Shown here piece after piece: positions 1 to 8,120 of a stretch of 64,000 bases of DNA. Each line of letters begins with the position of its first letter. Positions within the stretch are counted from its first letter, which is position 1. This stretch comes from Methylocystis echinoides. GTDB taxonomy: Bacteria > Pseudomonadota > Alphaproteobacteria > Rhizobiales > Beijerinckiaceae. The DNA lies in NCBI RefSeq assembly GCF_040687965.1, contig NZ_CP156084.1, forward strand, positions 2,790,501 through 2,854,500, read 5' to 3'. The notes beneath the pieces are model-generated. The model saw nothing but the letters and a program-made list of their open reading frames with translations. It was not told where the DNA came from and searched no databases. The position numbers and the translations under genes were made by a program.

Positions 1-76
1 GAGGAGAAGCCGGGGACGGCTTCTTCCCAGGCAGTGAGAACGCGCGCGATCCAGGGGAGCGGGCAAACGTCTTTTA

Positions 77-511
77 CTAATTGAAGCGGCGCAAAACAGC
101 CCGGCGCTCGTTGCGGCCATGAGCGAGCAAAGGCTCCAGCATCTGCGGCGCGCCGAAAAAGCTCCGTACTTCATTAGGAACATAGGCGAGCTTTTCGTTC
201 AGAAGTTCGATTACGAGCGCGACGCTTTCCTCGATATTAAGGCCGGGGAGTTCGAAGTGGCCCGTTTCTAAACAGGATGAGAGCTGGTCGAGCTCAGCGC
301 GACCTGCCTTAGGGTCAGTCAGCTCCGATAGAACGTCCACTGCAGCGACGTCGAGCGCTCGGGCGAGGGCGTCAAGCGGCGACTCCCCCTTGCGCCAACC
401 TCCGATATGATAGGCTAGAATAGCGCGTTTGGAGCTGCGCCACTCACGGTCGATGCGTCCCCAATCTTCCTGGGATGTGATCCGCTCAGCAGCGCGACCG
501 TCCTGTTCCAT
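77..511 (-). CDS. Hypothetical protein, 144 aa
   Basis: I do not recognise this protein. It is soluble, acidic and mostly helical, with no signal peptide and no membrane segment. The N-terminal third is charged (RIDREWRSSKRAIL). A stretch of alternating Leu, Ala and acidic residues follows, and the C-terminus is basic (RNERRAVLRRF). The ATG at 511 is preceded by AGGGCTCCGAA, a plausible ribosome binding site. It is transcribed in the same direction as the secreted-protein block that follows but is separated from it by a strong hairpin at 587-609. No function can be inferred. Confidence 0.55.
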   Translation of the reverse strand: MEQDGRAAERITSQEDWGRIDREWRSSKRAILAYHIGGWRKGESPLDALARALDVAAVDVLSELTDPKAGRAELDQLSSCLETGHFELPGLNIEESVALVIELLNEKLAYVPNEVRSFFGAPQMLEPLLAHGRNERRAVLRRFN

Positions 512-586
512 TTCGGAGCCCTGTTGCTTCTGGCGCTCTCAATAATAATGGCGCAGGCGTTTTTCGCCTGATTTTCCCAGCAAGGT

Positions 587-609
587 CCCGAGCCGACGCG
601 CGGCTCGGG
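587..609 (-). terminator. Hairpin terminator downstream of the MKYWLIP-family gene
   Basis: CCCGAGCCG (587-595) and CGGCTCGGG (601-609) form a perfect 9-bp stem with a 5-nt loop. A second small hairpin (CAGGCG, five T, CGCCTG, then ATTTT) lies at 554-574. Both fall just after the end of the minus-strand gene at 657. Confidence 0.55.
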
Positions 610-656
610 AGATCTGCCGTGATGCTTGGCTTTTGCAGCAGCCCTCTCGCCTTTCC

Positions 657-998
657 TCAGGGATTTCCGAGACCCGGCAGGGGCGGCAGGGATTCGATAT
701 GCTGGCCAAGACCCGTGTAGCTTTGATTGCCGACCTGGGTGACGCCAGCAGTGTTCGACTGTGAGCTTCCGGCTTTGCCGATGGAGACCTGCTGCACGCC
801 GACAAAATTAGTCAGGCTGTTCTGCTTGACGTCGAGATCGTTGTGCTGGCCAAACTGCACGCCCGCGACGGCGCCCAGCAGCGGATTGTTGATGTTGACG
901 CCGATAAAGCTCGGGCTGACGCTGATGAAGCCTTGCGCCTGGGCCTGGCCTGCTCCAGCGCAGACCAAAAGTGGAATAAGCCAATATTTCATTTTCAT
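657..998 (-). CDS. Small secreted protein, MKYWLIP family (copy 1)
   Basis: The 113-aa product starts with a clear Sec signal peptide (MKMKYWLIPLLVCAGAGQAQA, cut after AQA). The mature part of about 90 residues is rich in Gln, Asn, Gly and Ser with no cysteine. Evenly spaced Gln/Asn/Gly positions (QFGQHN, VGVQQVSIGK, QSNTAGVTQVGNQ, GLGQHI) recall curlin-type beta-solenoid repeats, but the spacing is not a clean match to CsgA. It is a paralogue of 6469-6780, sharing the signal peptide, a VQQ..(I/V)GK segment, and LGQHI near the end. ATG 998 follows GCGGAGC; ATG 992 is also possible. Secretion is well supported. A fibre or adhesin role is inference. Confidence 0.75.
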   Translation of the reverse strand: MKMKYWLIPLLVCAGAGQAQAQGFISVSPSFIGVNINNPLLGAVAGVQFGQHNDLDVKQNSLTNFVGVQQVSIGKAGSSQSNTAGVTQVGNQSYTGLGQHIESLPPLPGLGNP

Positions 999-1057
999 GC
1001 TCCGCTCATCTTCGGCGATCCCGTCGGGCAGGGACGTGGCCGCATTCGAGGATAGAG

Positions 1058-1080
1058 TCGCGGCTAAGGAAGCCGCGACC
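1058..1080 (-). terminator. Hairpin terminator after repeat gene 1109-1498
   Basis: GTCGCGGCT and AGCCGCGAC form a 9-bp stem around a short AAGGA loop, immediately downstream of the minus-strand gene ending at 1109. Confidence 0.5.
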
Positions 1081-1108
1081 TGGTTCGACTCCAGCCAGGA
1101 GCAAGTTG

Positions 1109-1498
1109 TCAGGGCGCGCTGAAGTTCAGCGGAACCTGGCCTTGAATGACCGTCGCCTTATTAATGGCGTCACCCCCTTTGGAGGTGTCGCCGATGGACT
1201 GATTGATCGTCAATTCTTGCGAGAGGGACTTGTTTCCCGCGTTGACAGGGATCTGCACCTGCAAGACCGACGCCTTATTCAGCGCAAAGCCGCCTTTTGA
1301 CGTGTCGCCGGTCAGCTGGTTCAATTTCAGTTGCTGTGTGACCGAAGGCGTCGGCGGCGATGCGGGCGGCGTCAAGGGCGCCAAAGGCGCGAGGGGCGCG
1401 CCGCCGGCCGATTGGGTCGAAGAGGTGATCGTTATCTCAGCGAAGGCGAGGCTGTTTGAGAGGGCCATGATGGCGGGGACGAGAAGAAACTTCTTCAT
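1109..1498 (-). CDS. Secreted two-repeat protein, IGDTSKGG family (copy 1)
   Basis: The product is 129 aa with a signal peptide (MKKFLLVPAIMALSNSLAFA). A Pro/Ala linker with an APLAPLAPL run, absent from the other copies, comes next. Two tandem units of about 35 residues follow, each reading roughly N-Q-x-x-GDTSKGG-x-A-x-NKA-x-V-x-Q-x-Q-(I/V)-P-(V/L)-N, and the protein ends PLNFSAP. ATG 1498 has an excellent AGGAGG ribosome site 7 nt upstream, which decides the start over longer in-frame extensions. Paralogues are 1740-2039 (same strand, next gene) and 10100-10399. The sequence shows secretion and repeat architecture. The function is unknown; a structural or fibre-forming surface role is inferred from the repeats and the neighbouring regulators. 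Confidence 0.8.
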   Translation of the reverse strand: MKKFLLVPAIMALSNSLAFAEITITSSTQSAGGAPLAPLAPLTPPASPPTPSVTQQLKLNQLTGDTSKGGFALNKASVLQVQIPVNAGNKSLSQELTINQSIGDTSKGGDAINKATVIQGQVPLNFSAP

Positions 1499-1684
1499 CT
1501 TGATTCCTCCTGATGTCCCTGTGAATTGACGCCGAGAGGCGCACCAGGGATCTATTTGGGAGGCAGCACTAGGTTTGGCGCCTGTTTGGCTGCCTAGTTT
1601 TCGAAAAGCAGCGGCCCACTTCCTACTCGCTGTATCAGCAATGCTTAATGCAATGGGCGGGAACGCCGCCGGGTCCGGTGCGAA

Positions 1685-1711
1685 GATCGCGGCCGGCAAT
1701 TGGCCGCGATC
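1685..1711 (-). terminator. Hairpin terminator after repeat gene 1740-2039
   Basis: GATCGCGGCC (1685-1694) pairs with GGCCGCGATC (1702-1711). The same stem sequence recurs downstream of the paralogue at 10100 (10046-10071), so gene and terminator appear to have duplicated together. Confidence 0.55.
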
Positions 1712-1739
1712 CTCTCTTAGCGAACTAGCGCGTCAATTC

Positions 1740-2039
1740 TCACGGGGCGCCGAAGTTCAGCGGAACCTGAGCCTGGATCACGACGTTCTTGTTGATCGCG
1801 TCGCCGCCCTTGGAGGTGTTGCCGATCGTCTGGCCAAGCTCCGCCTTCTGCGAGATGTTGCCGGAGCCGGCGTTGACCGGAACCTGCGCCTGCACGAGGA
1901 AGGACTTGTTCAGGGCGAAACCACCCTTGGAGGTGTCGCCGATCGTCTGGTTGAGCTTCAGCGACTGGCTGATGTCGAGAGCGAAGGCGAAGTTGGTCGA
2001 AAGGGCCACCGCGGCCGAAACGAGAAGCAGCTTTTTCAT
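1740..2039 (-). CDS. Secreted two-repeat protein, IGDTSKGG family (copy 2)
   Basis: The product is 99 aa with signal peptide MKKLLLVSAAVALSTNFAFA and a mature chain that begins LDISQSLKLNQ. It has two repeat units. The first contains IGDTSKGGFALNK and QAQVPVNAG. The second contains IGNTSKGGDAINK and QAQVPLNFGAP. No cysteine and no membrane segment follow the signal. ATG 2039 is preceded by GGGAGAATTCCT. It closely matches 10100-10399 and more loosely 1109-1498, which has an extra Pro/Ala linker. The LuxR-type gene at 2357-3070 is the next gene upstream on the same strand and is the obvious candidate regulator. No database family is claimed. Confidence 0.8.
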   Translation of the reverse strand: MKKLLLVSAAVALSTNFAFALDISQSLKLNQTIGDTSKGGFALNKSFLVQAQVPVNAGSGNISQKAELGQTIGNTSKGGDAINKNVVIQAQVPLNFGAP

Positions 2040-2356
2040 AGGAATTCTCCCAGAATCCACAAGGAAGCTCTACTGCGAGCTTACAGTTGCGAATGTAACT
2101 GGGCGGTGGATATGCCGATAGGCGCCATTTCGGCTCAATTAAGGCAAGCTTTGGCAACAAAAGGACAGGGTGAAGGCGCCCGTTTGGCGTACGTACTTAT
2201 CCGCGGAGGAGAGCGGTGGGCGATCCGCATCTCCCTCCTCGGGTCTATTTCGATCGGACGTCGTCTGCGTGGTCTCTTCCCTGGCCCTGTGCAGGAAGCG
2301 GGCCAAATGCGCTGATACTCTTTTCAAACCGGCGAACGCGGACGCTGAAGCAGCGA
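2040..2356. other. Intergenic region, 317 bp
   Basis: No gene is supported here. It must contain the promoter of the secreted repeat gene starting at 2039 and the 3' end of the luxR-type transcript. I see no clear sigma-70 boxes. The small open frames are GC-driven shadows. Confidence 0.5.
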
Positions 2357-3070
2357 CTATTTGGCGGGCTTTGCGACCAGTTCCGCGATTTTTACGACAG
2401 CTTCAGTGCGATTGCGCACCTGCAGTTTCCGCATCACGTTTCGGATATGGACTTTTACGCTGCTTGCGCTCATGCCAAGTTCATAAGCAATCACTTTGTT
2501 GGACTTGCCCTTCAACAAGGCTTTTACGACGTCGTTCTCGCGAGCGGTGAAATCCACCTTTGGGTCGTTGGCGGTGGAGTCGGTGCGCGCGGTTTTCCAC
2601 ATTTCCTTCGCCGCCTGCGCGGGGACGAAGACGCCACCCGACAGCACGAGCCTGATCGCCTGCGCCGCGACCTCTAAAGGGGTGTTGCTCGGGATATAGC
2701 CCTTCGCGCCGTTGCGAATAACGTCGCTCATGTGGTCCAGGCTGAAATCGTCCGAGAGAACGATGACCGGCACGGGCTTTTGTTCGCCTGAGGACTCGTG
2801 CACGATCTCCGAACGCCGTGCGTCGATCTCCGTCTCTCGGCCGCTCAGGATGATGATGCAGGCTGAGGACCCCGTGGGATCCCGGCTCCAACTCCCCATA
2901 TCCGGATAGGCCAATACGGGAAGGGCCAGCTTTTTTTGGAGGCTCAGCGCCAAGCATTCGCGGATCAGGGAGCGCGCTTCGATGATGACGACCGAGGGAG
3001 CCGTCAATAGAGGCAGCCCAAGGCCGCTTACCTCATTAAGGCGAATCTGTTCTTGAACCTCAGCGATCAT
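2357..3070 (-). CDS. LuxR-type regulator with pseudo-receiver domain (copy 1)
   Basis: The product is 237 aa from ATG 3070 (GGGGGG SD). Residues about 25-145 have receiver-domain character but lack the phosphorylation chemistry. The acidic pair is replaced (VVIIEARSLIRECL). The strand that should carry the acceptor Asp reads IIILSG. The conserved Lys region reads GYIPSNT. A LuxR/NarL helix-turn-helix fills the C-terminus (FTARENDVVKALLKGKSNK, then SASSVKVHIRNVMRKL). It therefore probably binds DNA without classical phosphorelay input. Paralogues are 8121-8816 and 14337-15092. It stands upstream of the secreted repeat genes 1109-2039 and probably controls them. CsgD, the curli regulator, is a known LuxR protein with a non-canonical receiver, which is a suggestive parallel. 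Confidence 0.85.
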   Translation of the reverse strand: MIAEVQEQIRLNEVSGLGLPLLTAPSVVIIEARSLIRECLALSLQKKLALPVLAYPDMGSWSRDPTGSSACIIILSGRETEIDARRSEIVHESSGEQKPVPVIVLSDDFSLDHMSDVIRNGAKGYIPSNTPLEVAAQAIRLVLSGGVFVPAQAAKEMWKTARTDSTANDPKVDFTARENDVVKALLKGKSNKVIAYELGMSASSVKVHIRNVMRKLQVRNRTEAVVKIAELVAKPAK

Positions 3071-3442
3071 ATAACCCCCCTTCGGACGCGCGTCTCTCAC
3101 AGAGTAATTGCAAGGATTCCGCACAGTAGGCGTTGAGAGAAATGCTAAGCCTCTACGTTGCTATTCTGCACGTCCGTGTAATGTCGCTTTTATAACGCGA
3201 TCCACGCTAACTACTCTTGTGGCGATCTGCCAAGGAAGCATTCGCTCATGAACAACGTTCGATCGTTGATGTTGCGGTGTTGCAACATCTTAAGCGGTTG
3301 CCGGTTCTGGCCGATTTCGGTTGACGATCGCCCGATGAAGTTCGCCAACGCCCCCCGGGGCCGCTTGGCGCGCCGCCGCAACCAGCCCCCGTTTTGCCGA
3401 AATTGGCTTACAAAAAAGCGCGAGGGAGGAAGTAAAAACAAG
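3071..3442. other. Divergent intergenic region, 372 bp
   Basis: This lies between the luxR-type gene (leftward) and the L,D-transpeptidase gene (rightward). An open frame in phase with the transpeptidase extends back to 3248 but looks non-coding (Arg/Cys/Pro-rich). A GCTAAG hexamer at 3144-3149 recurs upstream of other genes of this locus. No other feature is seen. Confidence 0.5.
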
Positions 3443-4249
3443 ATGATGCGCAGGCTCGCACCGTTTCTTCTCATCCTGGCCGCGGTCCTCGCGTCCGGCC
3501 CTCGCGCCGCGTCCGCGCAGAGCTACAGGGACTCACGGGACTCTTATGTCGTGGATTCTTGGTCCGACGACGATGATGGTGAAGCGATTCCTTACGAGAG
3601 CTTCGACCGGCCGACACGGGCCTATCCCCGTCGAGATTTCCCACTCGAGCGGCCGGGCAGGGGCGTCGATCCCTCCTACGGCGAGATCGAATCAGCGCCG
3701 CGCGGGGGTCCGCGCCAACCGCGCGTCGCCGCGCTTCCCCGCGACGCCGACCCGGCCTATTCGACGCCCTTGGATTTCGACGACCTCGTGGACCCCGGTC
3801 AATCCACGCGCGAGCCAGTGCGCGACCCGACAGGGGCCCCGCCCGGCGCAATCACAATCGATACGCGGGCGCGCAAGCTTTATCTGTCGCTCGGGGGAGG
3901 ACAGGCGATTCAGTATGGCGTCGGCGTGGGGCGCGAGGGGTTCTCCTGGAAGGGCAAAGCGCAAATCGGTCGCAAGGCCTTCTGGCCAGGATGGACGCCG
4001 CCCAAGGAAATGTTGCTACGGCGTCCCGACCTCCCCTTACACATGGAGGGCGGCCTCGAGAATCCGCTCGGCGCCCGGGCGCTGTATCTCTTCGCCGGCG
4101 CCAAGGACACGATGTTTCGCATCCACGGCACCAATGAACCGGATACAATCGGGCAGGCCGTATCTTCAGGCTGCATCCGCATGCTCAATGCGGATGTCAT
4201 CGATCTTTATGGCCGCGTCGCCAAGGGAACGCAGGTCGTCGTGCGCTGA
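3443..4249 (+). CDS. L,D-transpeptidase (YkuD/ErfK family)
   Basis: The product is 268 aa with signal peptide MMRRLAPFLLILAAVLASGPRAASAQ. A low-complexity, charged linker (residues about 30-130) leads into a C-terminal YkuD domain. The catalytic signature is visible: HGTNEP, then SSGCIRM with the nucleophilic Cys, near residues 226-250. Enzymes of this family cross-link peptidoglycan between two diaminopimelate residues, or attach proteins to it, in the periplasm. ATG 3443 follows GGGAGGAAG at slightly long spacing; ATG 3446 is an alternative. The gene is a single transcription unit that converges on the NepR-like gene with only 2 bp between the ends. Confidence 0.88.
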   Translation: MMRRLAPFLLILAAVLASGPRAASAQSYRDSRDSYVVDSWSDDDDGEAIPYESFDRPTRAYPRRDFPLERPGRGVDPSYGEIESAPRGGPRQPRVAALPRDADPAYSTPLDFDDLVDPGQSTREPVRDPTGAPPGAITIDTRARKLYLSLGGGQAIQYGVGVGREGFSWKGKAQIGRKAFWPGWTPPKEMLLRRPDLPLHMEGGLENPLGARALYLFAGAKDTMFRIHGTNEPDTIGQAVSSGCIRMLNADVIDLYGRVAKGTQVVVR

Positions 4250-4251
4250 CC

Positions 4252-4569
4252 TCAGCGGCTCTGCTGGGCGTCGAGCGCCTCAACGAGAGCGAGGATACGC
4301 TCCGGAACCGGCTGGCGCAGCATGGCCTCATAGAAATCCGAGAGCTGGCGGCTGAGGTGATCGGTGGCCACTTCCTTGTAGCGGGAGGCGAGAAGCTTCG
4401 AGGCCGGGTCGCCGTGCAGGGGCGGATTCGATCCGCCGGCTTTTCCGGCGCGCCGCAGCATCGCGGAGCCGGCGAGGCTGTCATAGGACTTGAGCGCTGT
4501 GGGACGCTTCGCGATTCTGGCGGCGCCGAGATCGTTCGGGCCAGTTTTTCCGAGTTCGAGAAGGTTCAT
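4252..4569 (-). CDS. NepR-like small protein, 105 aa
   Basis: The C-terminal 35 residues (LSRQLSDFYEAMLRQPVPER, then ILALVEALDAQ) fit the pattern of NepR anti-sigma factors of the alphaproteobacterial general stress response, whose core reads roughly G-R-x-L-R-x-x-Y-x-x-x-x-x-E-PVP-(D/E)-R-F-x-x-L-L-x-x-L. NepR holds the sigma factor EcfG until phosphorylated PhyR removes it. Two points argue for caution. The N-terminal 70 residues are unlike NepR, and neither phyR nor ecfG lies nearby as they usually do. It could be a stand-alone paralogue or only share the motif. ATG 4569 has GAGG upstream. Confidence 0.5.
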   Translation of the reverse strand: MNLLELGKTGPNDLGAARIAKRPTALKSYDSLAGSAMLRRAGKAGGSNPPLHGDPASKLLASRYKEVATDHLSRQLSDFYEAMLRQPVPERILALVEALDAQQSR

Positions 4570-4754
4570 CGGGCGCCTCGAGTCTGTTGCACGGGCGCTT
4601 CCAAAAGAGGAAGCAAAAGCAAACGCTCACGGAAGCATGATGAGACCGCAAAAGCGTTAATTAACCGTAAAAGCTCTTAAGTTTTTGGTTTTTTGACTTT
4701 TGGGCCCCCCTGGCTCCATGATTTGCTCAAGCGACGTTCTACTGGAGAGGCGAC

Positions 4755-5525
4755 TTGCTGTTTTTATGTTCCCTGCCCCTATGGCTGGGCGCCTTTTTCA
4801 CCGTGCTGGCGCCGACGGCGCTCGCCATGCTGGGCCCAGTTCTCGTGCGCAAGCGGTATCCGCTGTCTGTCCTCGTGAAGAACAACGAAATCGCCGGCTT
4901 CAAATTCGCCACGATCGGCGTCATCTACGCGGTGATCCTGGCTTTTGCGATCGTTTCAGTTTGGGAGAAATTCAGCGAGGCCGAATTGCGCGTCTTGCAG
5001 GAAGCGGGGGCGTCGGCGACAATTTTTCGTATTGCGAGGGGAGAGGAGGCGGAGGCCGTCGCGACTCGCGCCGCCTTGCGCCAATATCTGACGACGGTCG
5101 TCGAGGACGATTGGCCGCGGATGGCGATAGGGACCGAAGGCCGCGATGCGACCAGGGCGCTCGATGCGCTCTATGCGGCGGCGATTCGTCTTGTCGACGG
5201 CAGGCGACCGGCCGTCGGCGTGGAGGTCATGAAAGAACTTGGGGCCATCACAGAAGCGCGTCGGGGACGGCTCCATCTTTCGATCGGCGTTGTGCCGCCG
5301 GCGCTTTGGGCGATGCTCCTTTCCGGCGCGTTGGTGACGATCGGCTTCACCTACTATTTCGGCATGGAGAACCTGCGCGCTCAAACTACAATGACAGGCG
5401 CTCTGTCCTTTGTGGTCTTTCTCGGTCTTTTCATCATCCTTTCCTACGATCGTCCCTTCACAGGAGACGTTTCCATCCATCCTCATGCAATTCGCACGCT
5501 TCTCGAGGATTTCGGCGACGGCTGA
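4755..5525 (+). CDS. DUF4239 (bestrophin-like) membrane protein
   Basis: The product is 256 aa. Two hydrophobic helices near the N-terminus (residues about 3-28 and 48-68) and two near the C-terminus (about 180-205 and 215-235) flank a soluble helical region. This is the layout of DUF4239 proteins, which are distantly related to bestrophin channels. No experimental function is known to me. The start is a TTG at 4755, chosen because GGAGAGG lies 4-10 nt upstream and no better ATG exists. The gene converges on the cyclase-family gene, 10 bp away. Confidence 0.7.
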   Translation: MLFLCSLPLWLGAFFTVLAPTALAMLGPVLVRKRYPLSVLVKNNEIAGFKFATIGVIYAVILAFAIVSVWEKFSEAELRVLQEAGASATIFRIARGEEAEAVATRAALRQYLTTVVEDDWPRMAIGTEGRDATRALDALYAAAIRLVDGRRPAVGVEVMKELGAITEARRGRLHLSIGVVPPALWAMLLSGALVTIGFTYYFGMENLRAQTTMTGALSFVVFLGLFIILSYDRPFTGDVSIHPHAIRTLLEDFGDG

Positions 5526-5535
5526 AGAGCAGGCG

Positions 5536-6336
5536 CTAACGTGGCGCGAAGGCGATGACCCGCGCCGGCGCGCCGGACCCCTGCGCAATCTTCATCGGCA
5601 TGGCCATGACCAGCGCGCCCGTTGGCGGCAACTGGTCGAGGTTGGTCAGATTTTCGAGGCCCGGGACATTGGCGGCGCCAATGATGCGGTGGACCATGAA
5701 GTCCCGCGAGGGCCCGATATCCACGCTTGCCGTATCGAGGCCGATCAACGAGACGTGTCGTGCGCTGACGAGCAACGTGGCCGCCTCCGGCCCAAAAGAC
5801 GGGAAATGAAGGTTGGTCGCGACTCCAGGCGTATCGTCGCCAAGATAAGATTTGCGATCCGGCCAACGCGCGCTCCAGCCGGTGCGCAACAGCACGATGG
5901 CGCCGTCTGGAATGCGCCCGTAGCTATTCTCCCACGCCTCGATATCGGCGGGGCTCAACGCATAGTCGGGATCCTTCGCCGCCTTGGCGGCGATGTCGAT
6001 GACAACCGCGGGGCGTATGAGCCGGTCGATTGGAATATCCGAATTGGTCCAGTGATTTTCTGCAAAATGCATGGGCGCGTCGATGTGCGTGCCGCCATGC
6101 TCTGGAGAACAAAAGGCGTTGGAGTAATAAAAGAAGCCGCCCTTTGTAAGCCCCTTGTGCTCTTGCTTGAGCTGGAAGCCGGTGGGCTCGGTCGGCCAAT
6201 AAATTGTGTTGGCGTCATAGGGATGGCTGAGGTCGATGACCTTGGACGCGGCGAGGTCGATGGTCTGCGCCTGTGCGCCCGCCAGCCAGCCCGCTGCAGC
6301 AGCCGCGAAAACGATCCTGATGACCCGACGCTCCAT
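5536..6336 (-). CDS. Secreted cyclase-family hydrolase (kynurenine formamidase-like)
   Basis: The product is 266 aa with a signal peptide ending AGAQAQ, so it is periplasmic. The hallmark metal-binding motif HGGTHIDAPMHF appears near residue 80, followed by DIPIDRLIRPAVVIDI. Late motifs GLDTASVDIGPS and MVHRI fit the cyclase/KynB fold (PF04199). Cytoplasmic members hydrolyse N-formylkynurenine or related amides or lactones. The substrate of exported members is generally unknown, so the reaction is not assigned. The gene is monocistronic between DUF4239 and the secreted MKYWLIP-family protein. Confidence 0.8.
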   Translation of the reverse strand: MERRVIRIVFAAAAAGWLAGAQAQTIDLAASKVIDLSHPYDANTIYWPTEPTGFQLKQEHKGLTKGGFFYYSNAFCSPEHGGTHIDAPMHFAENHWTNSDIPIDRLIRPAVVIDIAAKAAKDPDYALSPADIEAWENSYGRIPDGAIVLLRTGWSARWPDRKSYLGDDTPGVATNLHFPSFGPEAATLLVSARHVSLIGLDTASVDIGPSRDFMVHRIIGAANVPGLENLTNLDQLPPTGALVMAMPMKIAQGSGAPARVIAFAPR

Positions 6337-6468
6337 CTCTCCCCCCAGATCGCCCGCGGCAATGAGCCAGAAGGGGAGAGTGCCCTATTGCGCCGGTTCT
6401 GCCAACTCCAGGCATATGCGACGTGAGCTTCGAGCGGCGGCGCTCAATGCGCCGCCTGTCGAGTCAGA

Positions 6469-6780
6469 TCAGGGCTGGGAGGTGGAAAATGGGGACAAAT
6501 TATTGAACGTCACAATATGCTGGCCCAGATTTACGAAGTCCTTGGGCCCCGTCTGTACGACCGTGGCGTCGTTACTGAGCTTTTCATTCGGTTTGCCGAC
6601 GGCGAGTTGCTGCACGGCGAAAATATTCACCGGGGCGCTCTGCTGGGTGGAAATGACGTTGTTCTGACCCGCCTGCACGCCGGTCGTTACGGTCACAAAG
6701 GGGGTGCTGTAAGTGTAAACCTGCGCCTGCGCCTCAGCGGCCCCAATGCAGACGAGAATGGGAATAAGCCAGTATTTCAT
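6469..6780 (-). CDS. Small secreted protein, MKYWLIP family (copy 2)
   Basis: The product is 103 aa from ATG 6780 (GGGAGTTGAAAAC upstream). The signal peptide MKYWLIPILVCIGAAEAQAQ is nearly identical to that of 657-998. The mature chain is Val/Thr/Gln/Asn-rich (VQAGQNNVIS, FAVQQLAVGK, LGQHIVTFNNL) and has no cysteine. It lies downstream of the Omp25-like gene and the second pseudo-receiver regulator on the same strand, mirroring the organisation of the first block. A surface or matrix role is inference. Confidence 0.72.
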   Translation of the reverse strand: MKYWLIPILVCIGAAEAQAQVYTYSTPFVTVTTGVQAGQNNVISTQQSAPVNIFAVQQLAVGKPNEKLSNDATVVQTGPKDFVNLGQHIVTFNNLSPFSTSQP

Positions 6781-6845
6781 GTTTTCAACTCCCACTTCCT
6801 GGCAACGATATTCAACGCTACGCATCGTCGCAATCGCTGCATCTG

Positions 6846-6870
6846 ATTGCGGGCCGATTGGGCCCGCAAT
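6846..6870 (-). terminator. Hairpin terminator after the Omp25-like gene
   Basis: ATTGCGGGCC (6846-6855) and GGCCCGCAAT (6861-6870) make a perfect 10-bp stem with a 5-nt loop between the porin and the MKYWLIP-family gene. These two genes are therefore probably separate transcripts. Confidence 0.6.
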
Positions 6871-6904
6871 TCTCAGCGATGTCCGGCGCCGCCCGGTCTC
6901 GTCG

Positions 6905-7879
6905 TCAATACTTCGCGACGATCGGAACTGGCGCGCCCCAATTAAAGTGGTAGCTCACGCCCGCGCGGACAATGTTTCCGTTGAGCCGGGCGCGCACCTG
7001 GCCGCCGAAAATCGCCGGGTCGGGAAGGAACGATGCAGGGTTGACCGAACTCATCACGAAGTCGTCCGAGAACGAGCCCAGGTCGTAATAGAGATACTCG
7101 ACCTTTGCCGACCAGTTCGGGAGGAACATCCACTCGAGACCGCCGCCGGCCGTCCATCCGGTCAGCACCGTCGAGATGTTCACGCCGCCAGCGCCAGGGC
7201 CAGTGAAGAAATTACCAGGGCTGAGCGGCGTGGGGCCCGTCGGCGCGACGGAGGTCAGCGTGTTCACATTGACGCCGCCATAGGCGAAGCCGCCGGTGCC
7301 ATAGACGAGCAGGGTCGGGATCACAGCCCAGCCAAGGCGGCCGCGCACTGTGCCGAGGTAGTTCAGGCTACCGCGAACGGCCGTGACGCCCGCGTAACCA
7401 TCGCCGACGAGCGGGCCGAGCAGACCGGGGACGGCCACATTCGTCAGGACAGTTCGCGAGCCGTTGCTCGCCGCGACGCCCTGGAAGTCCGCCTCCAGGC
7501 CAATGACGAAATTGTTGTAGAATTGCCAGTTGTAACCAAACTGGCCGCCGCCGATGAAGCCGCCGTTGTTGCCGGAGTTGACGCCGCCGGCAGACGCAGC
7601 CGTGCTGAAAGCCGCCAGGTAATTGCCTTGGTCGAAAACAAAGGCGGACGGAAGCGCCCAAAAAGGACCGGCTCCGAGGGGGCTGACGGCGATGGTTTGC
7701 TGATTACTATTCGCCCAAGTCCCGCCGGCGTTGAGACCGACGTAGAATCCCGTCCAGGTCGGCGGCGGCGGCGGCGGCGGCGGAAGGACCGGCGGGGCTT
7801 TGCGAGACGGGAGATCGGCGGCCAGCGCTGACCCAGCGGTCAGCGCGAGCGCGGCGACGGAGAGAGCGATCTTCTTCAT
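6905..7879 (-). CDS. Omp25/RopB-like outer membrane beta-barrel protein
   Basis: The product is 324 aa with signal peptide MKKIALSVAALALTAGSALA, then ADLPSRKAPP and a run of prolines. The barrel begins WTGFYVGLNAGG. Repeating amphipathic strands include FGYNWQF, LGTVRGRLGW, LLVYGTGGFAYGG, WTAGGGLEWMF and KVEYLYYDLG, and the C-terminus is GVSYHFNW. These are the standard motifs of the Hyphomicrobiales Omp_b-brl family (PF13505). Its barrel is of the same type as the two C-terminal barrels of 10723-14286. The proline run (7755-7795) is a hinge between the plug peptide and the barrel. Confidence 0.9.
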   Translation of the reverse strand: MKKIALSVAALALTAGSALAADLPSRKAPPVLPPPPPPPPTWTGFYVGLNAGGTWANSNQQTIAVSPLGAGPFWALPSAFVFDQGNYLAAFSTAASAGGVNSGNNGGFIGGGQFGYNWQFYNNFVIGLEADFQGVAASNGSRTVLTNVAVPGLLGPLVGDGYAGVTAVRGSLNYLGTVRGRLGWAVIPTLLVYGTGGFAYGGVNVNTLTSVAPTGPTPLSPGNFFTGPGAGGVNISTVLTGWTAGGGLEWMFLPNWSAKVEYLYYDLGSFSDDFVMSSVNPASFLPDPAIFGGQVRARLNGNIVRAGVSYHFNWGAPVPIVAKY

Positions 7880-8120
7880 TTCAGTAACCCATCCTCACAC
7901 AGCGCATAAACGCATAGCTTTCTCGTTCCAAGAACGGTTACCCCTGAAAGAGCTCAAAGCAAACTGGATTCACGCCGCACTGCACTCGTTTCTGAGCATG
8001 CGTGTTCTCGAGGTCACACTATCGCGCGCGCTTATTGTAAAGATACAGCTTGTGGGGCGACGATTTAAAGCTGCGCTCACGTCAGGCAAAGGGCGTTTTG
8101 AACGGAACTCGTCGCAGTGG

